A stretch of DNA of 64,000 bases. Origin: Sphingomonas sp. IW22 (GTDB lineage: Bacteria; Pseudomonadota; Alphaproteobacteria; Sphingomonadales; Sphingomonadaceae). Numbering within the stretch: position 1 is the first letter of the stretch; every line of letters begins with the position of its first letter. The stretch is taken from positions 124,001 to 188,000 of the forward strand of contig NZ_JBGGWB010000002.1 in assembly GCF_041321155.1 (NCBI RefSeq), given 5' to 3'. Positions 24,635 to 33,695 of the stretch are shown piece after piece. A program made the position numbers and the translations under genes. The notes beneath the pieces were generated by a model. It was not told the DNA's origin and searched no databases. It was given only the letters and a program-made list of their open reading frames with translations.

Positions 24635-26632
24635 TCAGCTTGGGTAGGTTCCCAATCCGGACCGGCTGTCGATCGCACGGCGTAGAGCACGGGTCAGGTC
24701 CTCGATCGAATAAGGCTTATGCAGCAGCTCGAAGCCATGGCTGCCTTCCTGCGCCAGCATATGGCTGTAACCACTGGTCAGGATCACCGGCAGCTCTGGC
24801 TCTCGCCTGCGGATCTCCAGTCCGAGTTCGACGCCGTTCATCCCCGGCATGACGACATCCGAGAAGACGGCGGCATATCGGTGCGGGTTCTCTGACACAT
24901 GCTGAAGTGCCGCCTCCGCGCTTGCCGCCCAGGTGGTTTCGAAGCCGAGTTCGGTGAGAAGGTGGGTGGAGAACGCGCCAACCTGCTCGTTATCCTCGAC
25001 AACGAGGACGTGCCCTCGGCCCTTTGCGCCATCAGCAGCAGCATGTGCCGTCGCTGCCTCGCCGAGTTCACCGGCAACCCTTGGCAAGTAAAGCGTGAAG
25101 GTCGTGCCCTGCCCCAGTTCGCTCTCGACAGCGACCTCGCCGCCGGATTGCTTGGCAAAACCATAGACCTGACTGAGCCCCAGGCCTGTGCCTTTGCCCA
25201 CCTCCTTGGTGGTAAAGAAGGGTTCAAAAATCTGCGCCAATCGCTCCGGCGGAATGCCCACGCCAGTGTCCGAAACAGAAATCGCGACGAACTCTCCATT
25301 GGTGCCGACATGTCCGCGTACCGATGGCGCGCTGACGGCTGGGTGAATGGCAATGCGGAGCGCACCCACCCCTTCCATGGCGTCGCGCGCGTTGACCGAC
25401 ATGTTGACGAGGGCGGTCTCGAACTGACTGGGATCAGCCTCGACGTAGCAAATTTCGCACTCGGTTTCAGTTACAAGCTCGACCCGGTCGCCGACCACCG
25501 TCGCCAGCATATCGTTGATCGATCTGATCCGCTGCCCTGCGTTGAACACCTCGGGCTTGAGGGCCTGGCGCCTTGAAAAGGCAAGCAATTGCCCGGTCAG
25601 CTTGGCCGCCCGATCCGCCGTATCGGCGATTGCCTCGACATAGCGCTGACGCTTGTCCTCAGCCAGGTCCGGGCGCTGCAGCATCTCGGCCGCGCCGCGG
25701 ATCACGGTCAGCAGATTGTTGAAGTCGTGCGCCACGCCGCCGGTAAGTTGGCCGATTGCCTCGAGCTTCTGGCTCTGGCGCAGCGCCTCTTCCGCCTCCA
25801 TTCGCGCCGTTACCTGCTCGATCACCCGTCCCTCGAGCGTTTCATTGAGCTGACGCAGCGCCTGCTCCGCCTGCTTGCGCTCAGTGACGTCCAGAACGAA
25901 CTCGACAACCTCGTCCGGGCTCACCCGCCGCGGCGCAAACAGACCCCACCAGCGGCGCCCACCCTTGCCGAAATACTGCTTTTCGTAGGGCACCCCCTCG
26001 CCGGTCGTATTCACCTGATGGACGGCAATCTCCGACGCTGGCCAGAACTCTTTTGGCGTCAACTCCTGCCACGTCAGGCCGATCGCTTCCTCGCGGGTGA
26101 ACCCGGTCATGTGCAGAAATGCGTCATTGACCTGAGTGAGGCTGAAATTGGCGCCCCAATAGATAATACCGACGGTCTTGATCTCGAAGCTGCTCTGGAG
26201 CCGACGTTCCGCCAGAACCCGGTCCGTTACGTCCGAGCCCTCGACAAAAATTCCGCTTACGTTCCCATGCGGGTCGAAGATCGGTTGCAGGATAAGGTCC
26301 AGAATGCGCTCATTCAGGCCGCCGGGCTCGACTGACCCGGAAGGAAGTCGAACCGCGTGGAGGTGAACCGGTTGCGCACTGCTATACGCCTCATTCAACC
26401 GCCTTATGGTGGCCGCGGATAGCGCGTCGGGTAACAGGTCACCAACCATACGACCAACGATCTGCTCTTCACCGAAGAGGCGCTGAAAGGCCTGATTGGC
26501 AAGGACGATCCGATGAGTTGGCTCGCATAGCAGCGCCATGAAGCTCGGCGCCTGCTCGAACATGCTTGCGAGGCGCTCGCGATCATCGCCTGCGGTAAGG
26601 GATTTTGCCGTTTCGTTGGTGACGTGGGACAT
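24635..26632 (-). CDS. PAS-domain hybrid histidine kinase
   Basis: A 665-residue soluble sensor kinase with no membrane segment. Order: PAS 1 (about 20-130), PAS 2 (about 140-260, with [29 protein letters not shown]), phosphoacceptor helix ([21 protein letters not shown], the His in AHDFNN), ATPase domain ([45 protein letters not shown]) and a C-terminal receiver ([36 protein letters not shown]). The [21 protein letters not shown] pattern is the common alphaproteobacterial type. ATG at 26632 ([10 protein letters not shown]) is chosen over the longer frame. It stands alone; the KaiC-receiver pair is the closest orphan receiver. Confidence 0.88.
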   Translation of the reverse strand: MSHVTNETAKSLTAGDDRERLASMFEQAPSFMALLCEPTHRIVLANQAFQRLFGEEQIVGRMVGDLLPDALSAATIRRLNEAYSSAQPVHLHAVRLPSGSVEPGGLNERILDLILQPIFDPHGNVSGIFVEGSDVTDRVLAERRLQSSFEIKTVGIIYWGANFSLTQVNDAFLHMTGFTREEAIGLTWQELTPKEFWPASEIAVHQVNTTGEGVPYEKQYFGKGGRRWWGLFAPRRVSPDEVVEFVLDVTERKQAEQALRQLNETLEGRVIEQVTARMEAEEALRQSQKLEAIGQLTGGVAHDFNNLLTVIRGAAEMLQRPDLAEDKRQRYVEAIADTADRAAKLTGQLLAFSRRQALKPEVFNAGQRIRSINDMLATVVGDRVELVTETECEICYVEADPSQFETALVNMSVNARDAMEGVGALRIAIHPAVSAPSVRGHVGTNGEFVAISVSDTGVGIPPERLAQIFEPFFTTKEVGKGTGLGLSQVYGFAKQSGGEVAVESELGQGTTFTLYLPRVAGELGEAATAHAAADGAKGRGHVLVVEDNEQVGAFSTHLLTELGFETTWAASAEAALQHVSENPHRYAAVFSDVVMPGMNGVELGLEIRRREPELPVILTSGYSHMLAQEGSHGFELLHKPYSIEDLTRALRRAIDSRSGLGTYPS

Positions 26633-26800
26633 GAATGGGGAGCGCCGCTGAGCCGAGTTGTTCCCGATCACGCATAGCCTAGGTAGCGCTCCTGCCAACC
26701 CACTAAGGACCCTCTGGGCCGAATGCCCGCATGGCAAAGGTGGTCGTTGCCGCAGTGACCTTGGGAGGACCGGCTCTGATCGAACTGTGCCTGTTATTGT

Positions 26801-27892
26801 CTACTGACGCATTGCCAGTGCGGCCATGCCGGTCGCCTGGTCGGTCATGAAGAGATAGGGGTCGGTCCCAGGCTTGCGGTCCTTGTTGATCGACTTTGCC
26901 GCTACAGAGCCGTCCTTTTCCTGATGAGCAGTCAGCCAAGTCTTGGCCTTCATGAGCGCCGCCGCGCTGGTTCCTCCTCCTGCTTCACCCAGAATTACCG
27001 CGACAATCGCGGTGGCGTATCCGTCGCTCTCCTGCGGCAGAATGGAACCGTCGACCCTCTGCCACCTTGAAAGGCTCGGTAAATTCCATCCGCCATCTGC
27101 TTGCTGGCACGCGACGAGTTCCGAGACGATCTTGTTCCGCTGATCGGGTGCCAATACGCCACCAAGCTGGCTATCGGCCCACAGGATAAGTGCGCGGGAA
27201 TAGAGCGATCCGCCAATGCCGGTTCGCAAATAGGCGCGCAGCGCATCGATCTGAGGAGCAGCTGCTGGATCTGTGGCGTACCCATCTGGCGCACGCGCCA
27301 CAGCCAACGCCGCCAATGTCGCCCCCCAATAGGTCGCGGTTGGGGACTCGAAGGGTTCCAGCCGGAAGTTGAGCCAGGTAAAGCCGCCCTTCTGATCGCC
27401 CGCCTTCATCTGCTCGCCCCACATGTTGGCGAAGGCCTGTCGCGTGTCCGGTCCAAGATGGCCGCGTTCCTGATCCCGTGTGGCCAGTATGAGTGCGTTA
27501 AGAACCGCCTCGACGCCGCGGGACTCTGCCGATTTGGGGACGCCGCGCGTCTGGTCGGGATAAAAGGGCTCTACTTCATCCCAAAGATAGACGCGCTTCA
27601 CCACGTCATCAAACATCGCCACTTCGGCCACGCTGCGCCGTTGCTTGCGTGACTGACTGCGGAGCGATGGCATGGCGAGGACATGCGGCAACGACGTGTG
27701 ACAGGATACACAGCGCGTGCCATGGTCCCGTTCTGCCTTGGGCCATTGACGCCACCAAGTGAGGCGATTGTCCAGATAGGCAGCTGCCGCAGTGCCATTC
27801 CAGGCTGACTTCTTTGTCGGCACGGCTTCTCCGCGCGCGACCATCACCATGGCGAAGAGAAACGCGGAAGAAAAAAGCGGCCAGCGTGTCAT
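26801..27892 (-). CDS. Exported cytochrome c/cyclase-like toroid protein
   Basis: A 363-residue protein with a signal peptide and one c-type haem site, CVSCH (61-65), preceded by AERDHGTR. From about residue 90 on it is helical with repeats resembling the alpha/alpha toroid of terpene cyclases and prenyltransferases: VACQQADGGWNLPSL and LTAHQEKDGSVAAKS are QW-type motifs. The cyclase catalytic DXDD motif is not seen. A haem domain joined to such a toroid is uncommon. It may be a periplasmic electron-transfer or binding protein; function unknown. It stands alone. Confidence 0.65.
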   Translation of the reverse strand: MTRWPLFSSAFLFAMVMVARGEAVPTKKSAWNGTAAAAYLDNRLTWWRQWPKAERDHGTRCVSCHTSLPHVLAMPSLRSQSRKQRRSVAEVAMFDDVVKRVYLWDEVEPFYPDQTRGVPKSAESRGVEAVLNALILATRDQERGHLGPDTRQAFANMWGEQMKAGDQKGGFTWLNFRLEPFESPTATYWGATLAALAVARAPDGYATDPAAAPQIDALRAYLRTGIGGSLYSRALILWADSQLGGVLAPDQRNKIVSELVACQQADGGWNLPSLSRWQRVDGSILPQESDGYATAIVAVILGEAGGGTSAAALMKAKTWLTAHQEKDGSVAAKSINKDRKPGTDPYLFMTDQATGMAALAMRQ

Positions 27893-27985
27893 GCAGCATT
27901 CCCGACAATGAGGCGGAAATGATAGCCGGGAGGCGTATGGACACCATGTGTCATTCGACGTAATTCGCCCGAAAGGATACGGTTC

Positions 27986-28624
27986 TCATGACTTGCTGTC
28001 GGCAAGGCTGTGCATGACCAAAGCCATCGGCGAGTGCGGATCCTCAGCCATCAATCCATCAATCACCCCGGCCTTGTTCGAGGCCGGATGGTTTTGGCTG
28101 GCCTTCCACTTCCCCTCGATCCGTTCGATCGCGATTTCCAGCCCGGTTATGCCTTTCAGCTGGCCATCAATATAGCCGGCCGGCGCGTCAGCCGCAGACC
28201 ATGGCTGGGGTTGATATCGCTCCTGCTGCCCGGTGAGGGCATCGATCTGCCTCCTGACCCAATCGGGATCATCGATGACGACCGGCCGCCCTCTCGCCTG
28301 CACCATGACATAATTCCAGGTTGGAACAACTTTGCCGTGCAGCCGCTTGGCGGGATACCAGGACGGTGAAACATAGGCTTGCGGTCCCTGAAAGATCACC
28401 AGCGCTTCAGCGCCTGCACGAAGGTCCGCAAGCTGCGAATTTGCCCGCGCCAAATGTGCCTGCAGCACCCCTCTTTCGCCAACGCCGGAATGCAGCGTGA
28501 AAGGAACGAGGTTGGCGCTGATGCCGCAAGGTCCTGATGTCACAAGCGTGGCGAGCGGATAGGCGGTGATCGCTTGATGCAGGATTTCGATACGATCTTC
28601 GCGAAAAGCGGGAGGGCGATACAT
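27986..28624 (-). CDS. FMN-binding PaiB-type protein
   Basis: A 212-residue PaiB family protein (FMN-binding split barrel annotated as negative transcriptional regulator). The start MYRPPAFREDRIEILHQAI, the core FQGPQAYVSPSWYPAKRLHGKVVPTWNY and WKASQNHP near the C-terminus are family signatures. In Bacillus, PaiB is linked to protease and sporulation control, but most members are probably flavin-dependent enzymes. ATG at 28624 is the conserved start. It lies 11 bases downstream of the truncated argO gene on the same strand. Confidence 0.85.
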   Translation of the reverse strand: MYRPPAFREDRIEILHQAITAYPLATLVTSGPCGISANLVPFTLHSGVGERGVLQAHLARANSQLADLRAGAEALVIFQGPQAYVSPSWYPAKRLHGKVVPTWNYVMVQARGRPVVIDDPDWVRRQIDALTGQQERYQPQPWSAADAPAGYIDGQLKGITGLEIAIERIEGKWKASQNHPASNKAGVIDGLMAEDPHSPMALVMHSLADSKS

Positions 28625-28635
28625 TGTGCGACCTG

Positions 28636-28887
28636 TCAGGCGAAGTTGCGCGTTAGCAACGATGCTGCGCGGGAAAGCAGGAGCGTCATTTGCAGGATGG
28701 CTGCCAGGAAAGCGCCCAGGCCTGCGACGCCAGCCGCTATCAGCAGAGCGTCTGCGCCTCCGCAAAACACCGGTCCGACATGCTCGCGCTTGAGCCCCTG
28801 TCGGAGCACAAACACGTTCTGGATGCCGATTACCAGTGCAGCCAATAGCAGGAAGCCGGAGAGAAAGAGGGCGGATATGCCGTTCAT
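28636..28887 (-). pseudogene. argO: Truncated LysE/ArgO-family exporter
   Basis: Only 83 residues remain of a family that is normally about 200. The first two to three helices are typical ([24 protein letters not shown], the NVFVLRQGL motif of ArgO). After [11 protein letters not shown] the sequence diverges and stops. No remnant of the lost C-terminal helices is found in any frame before PaiB, so a deletion is likely. The gene still sits divergent from argP as in intact arginine/lysine export loci. It is probably not a working transporter. Confidence 0.65.
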
Positions 28888-28959
28888 TCCCTCCATATCC
28901 CGCGTACCCAAAATTAAGTACAACTTGTTTTGCTAAATTTGATGAAGCAACACTTCATC

Positions 28960-29862
28960 ATGCTGGACTATCCGTCTCTCGCAGCCGTAGTCGCCGTGGT
29001 TCGGGAAGGTAGCTTTGAAAAAGCCGCCTCCCTGCTCAAGATCACGCCCTCGGCGGTTTCGCAGCGCGTTAGAGGATTGGAAGAGCGGTTGGGGATCTCC
29101 CTCGTCATTCGTGGGCAACCTTGCACGGCCACAGATCAAGGCCGTGAGTTATGCGCGCATTTCGATAAGGTGCGACTGCTCGAAGCCGACCTGACGACGA
29201 TGTCTGCCAGTGGAATAGAGGATGGCTCCCGCCCGTCTCTGAGCATCGCCGTCAATGCGGACAGCCTCGCGACATGGTTTCCATATGTCATCTCGGACTT
29301 CGCACGAACGACGGACATGCTGGTGGAACTGACGCTCGAGGATGAAGGGCACACGGCAGATCGGCTGCGTACCGGAGAAGTGCTCGCTGTTGTCACGTCC
29401 GACCCGAAACCTGTTGCAGGTTTCAGGACCATGGCGCTGGGGTCATTAAGCTATGTCGCTTGCGCCAGCCCGGATTTTGTGCGCCGATATTTCTCGAACG
29501 GGATCGACAGGGGCAGCCTTAATATAGCGCCAGTGATGCGCTTCAACAGGAAAGACCAGCTTCAGGGAAGGTGGGCTAAAGCAATCTTCGGCGCCGACCT
29601 GAATGCGCCAACGCACTGGATTCCATCAACACAGGGATTCCTTGACCTGGCCTGTGCTGGTCTGGGTTGGGGACTTCAACCGAAGGCATTGGCAAGACCG
29701 CATATCGATGCAGGTACTCTGGTCGAGTTGGTGCCGGGAGACACAATGGACGTCCCGCTATTCTGGACAGTATCCCGTCTCCATGCACAAGTCCTTGAGG
29801 CGATGACCGCTGCCGTGAAGAATGTCGCCAGGCAGCACCTTCAGCCGTGGAGAAGTGAATAA
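28960..29862 (+). CDS. argP: LysR-family regulator, ArgP/IciA type
   Basis: A 300-residue LysR regulator. The winged helix is LDYPSLAAVVAVVREGSFEKAASLLKITPSAVSQRVRGLEERLG, a match to the ArgP/IciA branch that activates the lysine/arginine exporter argO. The C-terminal effector domain contains WIPSTQGFLDLACAGLGWG. ATG at 28960 is chosen because MLDYPSL is the family start; TTG/ATG codons upstream are in frame. It faces the truncated argO across 72 bases, so its normal target is probably lost here. Confidence 0.85.
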   Translation: MLDYPSLAAVVAVVREGSFEKAASLLKITPSAVSQRVRGLEERLGISLVIRGQPCTATDQGRELCAHFDKVRLLEADLTTMSASGIEDGSRPSLSIAVNADSLATWFPYVISDFARTTDMLVELTLEDEGHTADRLRTGEVLAVVTSDPKPVAGFRTMALGSLSYVACASPDFVRRYFSNGIDRGSLNIAPVMRFNRKDQLQGRWAKAIFGADLNAPTHWIPSTQGFLDLACAGLGWGLQPKALARPHIDAGTLVELVPGDTMDVPLFWTVSRLHAQVLEAMTAAVKNVARQHLQPWRSE

Positions 29863-30246
29863 GCAGACTAGCCGGAAGTTAGAGCAAAAATTCAGACACG
29901 ATCGTGTCATATGGTCGACGACGGATTGTCGATCTTCCCATCATATTCAGGTCGGGTGCGCGACTTTTCCGGTGCTCTCGCTGGTCCCATCGGTCTCTGC
30001 CGACGGGCAAACTGGGCGTTACAGCTTGTTCAGGCGCCAGCCGCGTCGCGAGTCGGACCCAACAGCAGCAGGTGCGTCATCTCTTTGATCAACGGGCGGT
30101 TTGTCACCGGACGCAAAGACGCGATGAGCAAGTCGTATAGCGTCACGCGGCAGGTCTTGCCGCGTCGACGGCTCGACGCATCCCACCCTCGCGTTGCGTC
30201 CGCAGCGTTGGTGCGCCGGATGCCGCTATGATGCTGAACCCCGCGC
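29863..30246. other. Gene-free stretch between argP and the bd-oxidase operon end
   Basis: No gene is supported. Both strands hold short open frames without recognisable motifs. One minus-strand frame reads DLLIASLRPVTNRPLIKEM but lacks a start codon with a ribosome site and matches nothing I know. This may mark the right edge of the accessory region. Confidence 0.45.
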
Positions 30247-30363
30247 TCACATCTTGAGCCACATCCGGATCACTGCAGCGACCGCCCCCAGCACCGCAAC
30301 GCTGCCCGCCCAGATCAGCGCCATCCAGCCGAGCCGCTGCCATAGCGGTGCCTGACCCGCCAT
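30247..30363 (-). CDS. DUF2474 mini-subunit of the bd-type oxidase
   Basis: A 38-residue single-pass membrane protein (MAGQAPLWQRLGWMALIW then GSVAVLGAVAAVIRMWLKM). DUF2474 proteins are encoded right after cioAB and are the counterpart of CydX. Its ATG shares a base with the stop of the subunit II gene (TGATG). It is missed by length-limited ORF callers. Probable role: stabilising the oxidase in the inner membrane. Confidence 0.8.
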   Translation of the reverse strand: MAGQAPLWQRLGWMALIWAGSVAVLGAVAAVIRMWLKM

Positions 30364-31370
30364 CAGTGGTAGCCCTCGGTCCCAACCTTGCCGCGAAACA
30401 CCCAATAGGCCCAGGCGGTGTATCCAAGGATGATCGGCACCAGCACGCCTGCACCCACCAGCATGAAAATCTGGCTGCGTTCCGGCGCCGCAGCGTCCCA
30501 GATCGTCAGTGAGCCCGGCACGACGTCAGGATACATGCTGATGCCGAGGCCGATGAAGCTGATCAGAAACATCGCCAGCGCCAGGAAAAAGGGCCGCGCC
30601 TCTCGTCGCCGCCTGAGCGAACGGTGAAAGGCAAAGGCGATGATCGCGACCAATAGCGGCACCTGCGATGTGGCGAAAATGGCCGGGCTGCCCAGCCATT
30701 TCTGACGATAATCGGCGTCCAGACCCAAGGTCGCCACACTGACCAGCGCGATCGCCAGCAGCGTCGCGAGAAAGAACCGCCCCGCCAAGCGATAGGCGTG
30801 ATCCTGTGTCGCTCCGTCGGTCTTCCAGATCAGCCAGGTGGCACCCAATAGTGCGTAGCCGCACACCACGCTGGCGCCGGTCAGCAAGCTGAACGGACTC
30901 AACCAGTCGAGCCACCCCCCGGCATAGGCACGGTCGGCGACCTGCACCCCTTGCAGCAATGCGCCGAGTGTTACGCCCTGTGCAAAGGCAGCGACGACCG
31001 ACCCGGCGGTAAACGCGATGTCCCAGCCCGCCCGGTGCGCCGGATCGCGCCAGCGTGCCTCGAACGCGACACCGCGAAAGACCAGACCCAGCAGCATTGC
31101 GATGATCGGCGGATAAAGCGCCGTCATTACGACGCCGTAAGCCAGCGGAAACGCCGCGAACAACCCGCCACCACCCAGTACCAGCCATGTCTCGTTCCCG
31201 TCCCATACGGGCGCGATCGAGTTCATCGCCTGGTCGCGCTCGCGCCCGACGGCAAAAGAGGGAAACAGGATCCCAATGCCCAGATCGAACCCGTCCAGCA
31301 CGACATAGGCGAACACGGCAAAGGCGATAATGAACGCCCAGATCATTGTCAGGTCGATCTCGATTCCCAT
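30363..31370 (-). CDS. cydB: Cytochrome bd-type quinol oxidase subunit II (CIO-like)
   Basis: A 335-residue inner-membrane protein with about eight to nine helices. Motifs WAFIIAFAVFAYVVLDGFDLGIG, SIAPVWDGNETWLVLGGGGLFAAFP and WLSPFSLLTG are the CydB/CioB signature. With subunit I it oxidises ubiquinol and reduces oxygen to water without cyanide-sensitive haem-copper. ATG at 31370 (MGIEIDLTMIWAF) lies four bases after the subunit I stop; the longer frame is proline-rich shadow. The DUF2474 partner points to the cyanide-insensitive oxidase branch. Confidence 0.92.
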   Translation of the reverse strand: MGIEIDLTMIWAFIIAFAVFAYVVLDGFDLGIGILFPSFAVGRERDQAMNSIAPVWDGNETWLVLGGGGLFAAFPLAYGVVMTALYPPIIAMLLGLVFRGVAFEARWRDPAHRAGWDIAFTAGSVVAAFAQGVTLGALLQGVQVADRAYAGGWLDWLSPFSLLTGASVVCGYALLGATWLIWKTDGATQDHAYRLAGRFFLATLLAIALVSVATLGLDADYRQKWLGSPAIFATSQVPLLVAIIAFAFHRSLRRRREARPFFLALAMFLISFIGLGISMYPDVVPGSLTIWDAAAPERSQIFMLVGAGVLVPIILGYTAWAYWVFRGKVGTEGYH

Positions 31371-31374
31371 CGCC

Positions 31375-32847
31375 TCATGCTCCCGCAAGCTGGGTGGGGC
31401 CGGGGGTGATGCCGGCGGTGCGGATCGGGCCGGCGCCCTCGGTCGGTTCGGGTTCATGGATCTGCACGCCCTTGTTCATCAGGCGCAGGATGTACCACGT
31501 GCCGAAGCCGAACACCGTGAAGTAGACGATGACGAACGCGATCAGCGATGCCGCCACCGCGGGCGCGGCGAGCGGGGATGCGCTGTCGGCGGTGGTCAGC
31601 AGGCCATAGACGGTGAACGGCTGGCGCCCCACCTCGGTCGTGACCCATCCGGCGATAACCGCGACAAAGCCCGACGGCCCCATCACTACGGCCGCGCGGT
31701 GCAGCAACGACCAGTCATACAGTCGCCGCCGCATCCGCGCGAACAGGCTCCACGCACCCAGCCCCAGCATCGCGAAACCGATCGCGACCATGACGCGGAA
31801 CGACCAGAAGACGATTTCTACCGGCGGTTCGCGGTCGTCCGGAATGGTATCCAGCCCGGCGAGCGGCGCGTTCAATTCGTGCTTCAGGATCAGCGACGAC
31901 GCCTTGGGCAGTTCGAGCACATAGTCGATCCGCTTTTCGGCGGCGTTTGGAATGCCGAACAGGATCAGCGGCGCGCCGTCGGGGTGGCTGTCATAATGCC
32001 CCTCCATCGCCATAACCTTGGCCGGTTGATGTTCCAGCGTGTTCAGCCCGTGCAGGTCGCCCGCAAAGATCTGGATCGGCGCGACGATGGTTGCCATCCA
32101 CATCGCCATCGACAGCATCTTGCGCGCCGCAGATTCGGACCTGGGGGCGCTGACGGTGAGTTCGGCGGGATCGCTGACGCTCGACCGCGCCACCGCACGG
32201 CCGCGGTGATGCTTCAGAAGCTGCCACGCACCCACCGCACCGACGACGAAGGCGGTCGTCAGATAAGCAGCCAGCACTGTGTGGAGCAGGCGATACGGAA
32301 AGCTGGGGTTGAAGATGATCGCGAACCAGTCCGGCCCCGGCACGAATTGCCCGACTTCGTTGATCTCGTAACCGGCGGGCGTCTGCATCCAGCTGTTGAC
32401 GCTCAGGATCCATGTCGCTGAAATCAGTGTGCCGAACGCGACCATCAGCGTTGCCACAAAGTGCAGCATGCGGCCCACTTTCTGCATGCCGAACAGCATG
32501 ACGCCCAGAAACCCGGCTTCGAGGAAGAAGGCGGTCAGCACTTCATACGCCATCAGCGGGCCGATGACCGGACCCGCCTTGTCCGAAAATACCGCCCAGT
32601 TTGTCCCGAACTGATAGGACATGACGATGCCCGACACGACGCCCATGGCAAAGGCGATGGCAAAAATCTTCAGCCAGAAGCGGAACAGGTCCATATAGAC
32701 CTCTCGTCCCGTTTTCAGCCACAATCCCTCCAGCACCGCCAAATAGGACGCCAGTCCGATCGAAAAGGCGGGGAAGATGAAGTGGAAGCTGACGGTAAAG
32801 GCAAATTGAATGCGTGCGAGAACGATGGCATCGAAGGCATCAGGCAT
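31375..32847 (-). CDS. cydA: Cytochrome bd-type quinol oxidase subunit I (CIO-like)
   Basis: A 490-residue inner-membrane subunit carrying the haems and the quinol site. It shows the N-terminal ARIQFAFTVSFHFIFPAFSIGLA with its haem-ligand His, FAMGVVSGIVMSYQFGTNWA, and GPDWFAIIFNPSFPYRLLHTV. Its length and the short Q-loop (about 240-310) are of the CIO type. Its start lies 60 bases after the stop of the TauE gene of the sulfur operon, on the same strand, so read-through from that operon is possible. bd oxidases tolerate sulfide, which would suit the neighbourhood. Confidence 0.93.
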   Translation of the reverse strand: MPDAFDAIVLARIQFAFTVSFHFIFPAFSIGLASYLAVLEGLWLKTGREVYMDLFRFWLKIFAIAFAMGVVSGIVMSYQFGTNWAVFSDKAGPVIGPLMAYEVLTAFFLEAGFLGVMLFGMQKVGRMLHFVATLMVAFGTLISATWILSVNSWMQTPAGYEINEVGQFVPGPDWFAIIFNPSFPYRLLHTVLAAYLTTAFVVGAVGAWQLLKHHRGRAVARSSVSDPAELTVSAPRSESAARKMLSMAMWMATIVAPIQIFAGDLHGLNTLEHQPAKVMAMEGHYDSHPDGAPLILFGIPNAAEKRIDYVLELPKASSLILKHELNAPLAGLDTIPDDREPPVEIVFWSFRVMVAIGFAMLGLGAWSLFARMRRRLYDWSLLHRAAVVMGPSGFVAVIAGWVTTEVGRQPFTVYGLLTTADSASPLAAPAVAASLIAFVIVYFTVFGFGTWYILRLMNKGVQIHEPEPTEGAGPIRTAGITPGPTQLAGA

Positions 32848-32907
32848 CGCTAATTCCCCTCAATCGCCCTATCGCGCACAATTGACGCACCGGCGATTGA
32901 ACATCTG

Positions 32908-33690
32908 TCACAGAAAAACCTGAGCCGCGCTTTTACAAAGCATATAGGCGGCGACGACAAAGATCAGTCCGGCGAACACCGTCGTCAGCTGACCACCACC
33001 CGACAGCCGCTTGGCCGCGATCGTGCCAAGGAAGCCGCCCGCGATCCCGCCGGCGATGAACACTCCTGCCAGCACCCAGTCGACCAGCCCTGAAAAGGCG
33101 TAGTTGAGGGCCGTCGTCAGCCCGAACGCCGTCACCGCGACGAGGCTGGTGCCGACCGCGTTGATGATCGGCATGCTGGTCGATGCGACCAGGCCGGGCA
33201 CGATCAGAAACCCGCCGCCAATGCCGAAAAAGCCTGAAAACAGCCCGGTGCCGAGGCCATAGCCCAGCACCTTTGGCGCGTTGCCGCGGTTGCACTGCGC
33301 GCCGGCTATGCCTTGCGCCTTGCGACCGCGCAGCATCAATGCGCCGACGACGACCATGACGATGGCGAACAGAAACAGCAGCTTCTGTCCGTCAAATGCC
33401 TTTCCGAAGGTCGATCCGGCCAGTGCGCCCAGCACGCCCGCCGTCGCATACATGCCGCCGCAGCGCCATTTGACGGTATGCGCCCGCGCATGGCTGGCAA
33501 GGCCGGTGGCGGCGTTGGCCGCAACGGCCAGTGCCGAGGTGCCGATGGCCACATGCGGGCTGGACACGCCGACAAGATAGACCATCAGCGGCACCGCCAG
33601 AATAGACCCGCCGCCGCCAACGAGCCCCAGCGAAAAGCCCACCAATGAGCCGGACAGCAGGCCCAGCACATATTGCAGCGGCTCCAACAT
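32908..33690 (-). CDS. TauE/SafE-family sulfite/sulfur-anion exporter
   Basis: A 260-residue inner-membrane protein with about eight helices. Two internal repeats each begin with a G-rich motif: VGFSLGLVGGGGSILAVPLM and FSGFFGIGGGFLIVPGLV, the TauE/SafE signature. The family moves sulfite, sulfoacetate or related anions outward. ATG at 33690 lies five bases after the SQR stop. As last gene of the sulfur operon it would remove the sulfite produced by persulfide oxidation, a plausible inference. Confidence 0.85.
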   Translation of the reverse strand: MLEPLQYVLGLLSGSLVGFSLGLVGGGGSILAVPLMVYLVGVSSPHVAIGTSALAVAANAATGLASHARAHTVKWRCGGMYATAGVLGALAGSTFGKAFDGQKLLFLFAIVMVVVGALMLRGRKAQGIAGAQCNRGNAPKVLGYGLGTGLFSGFFGIGGGFLIVPGLVASTSMPIINAVGTSLVAVTAFGLTTALNYAFSGLVDWVLAGVFIAGGIAGGFLGTIAAKRLSGGGQLTTVFAGLIFVVAAYMLCKSAAQVFL

Positions 33691-33695
33691 GATCG

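Noticed and set aside
29911..30231. Open frames between argP and the oxidase genes on both strands
   Set aside because: No start with a ribosome site, no recognised motif, and the frames overlap one another.
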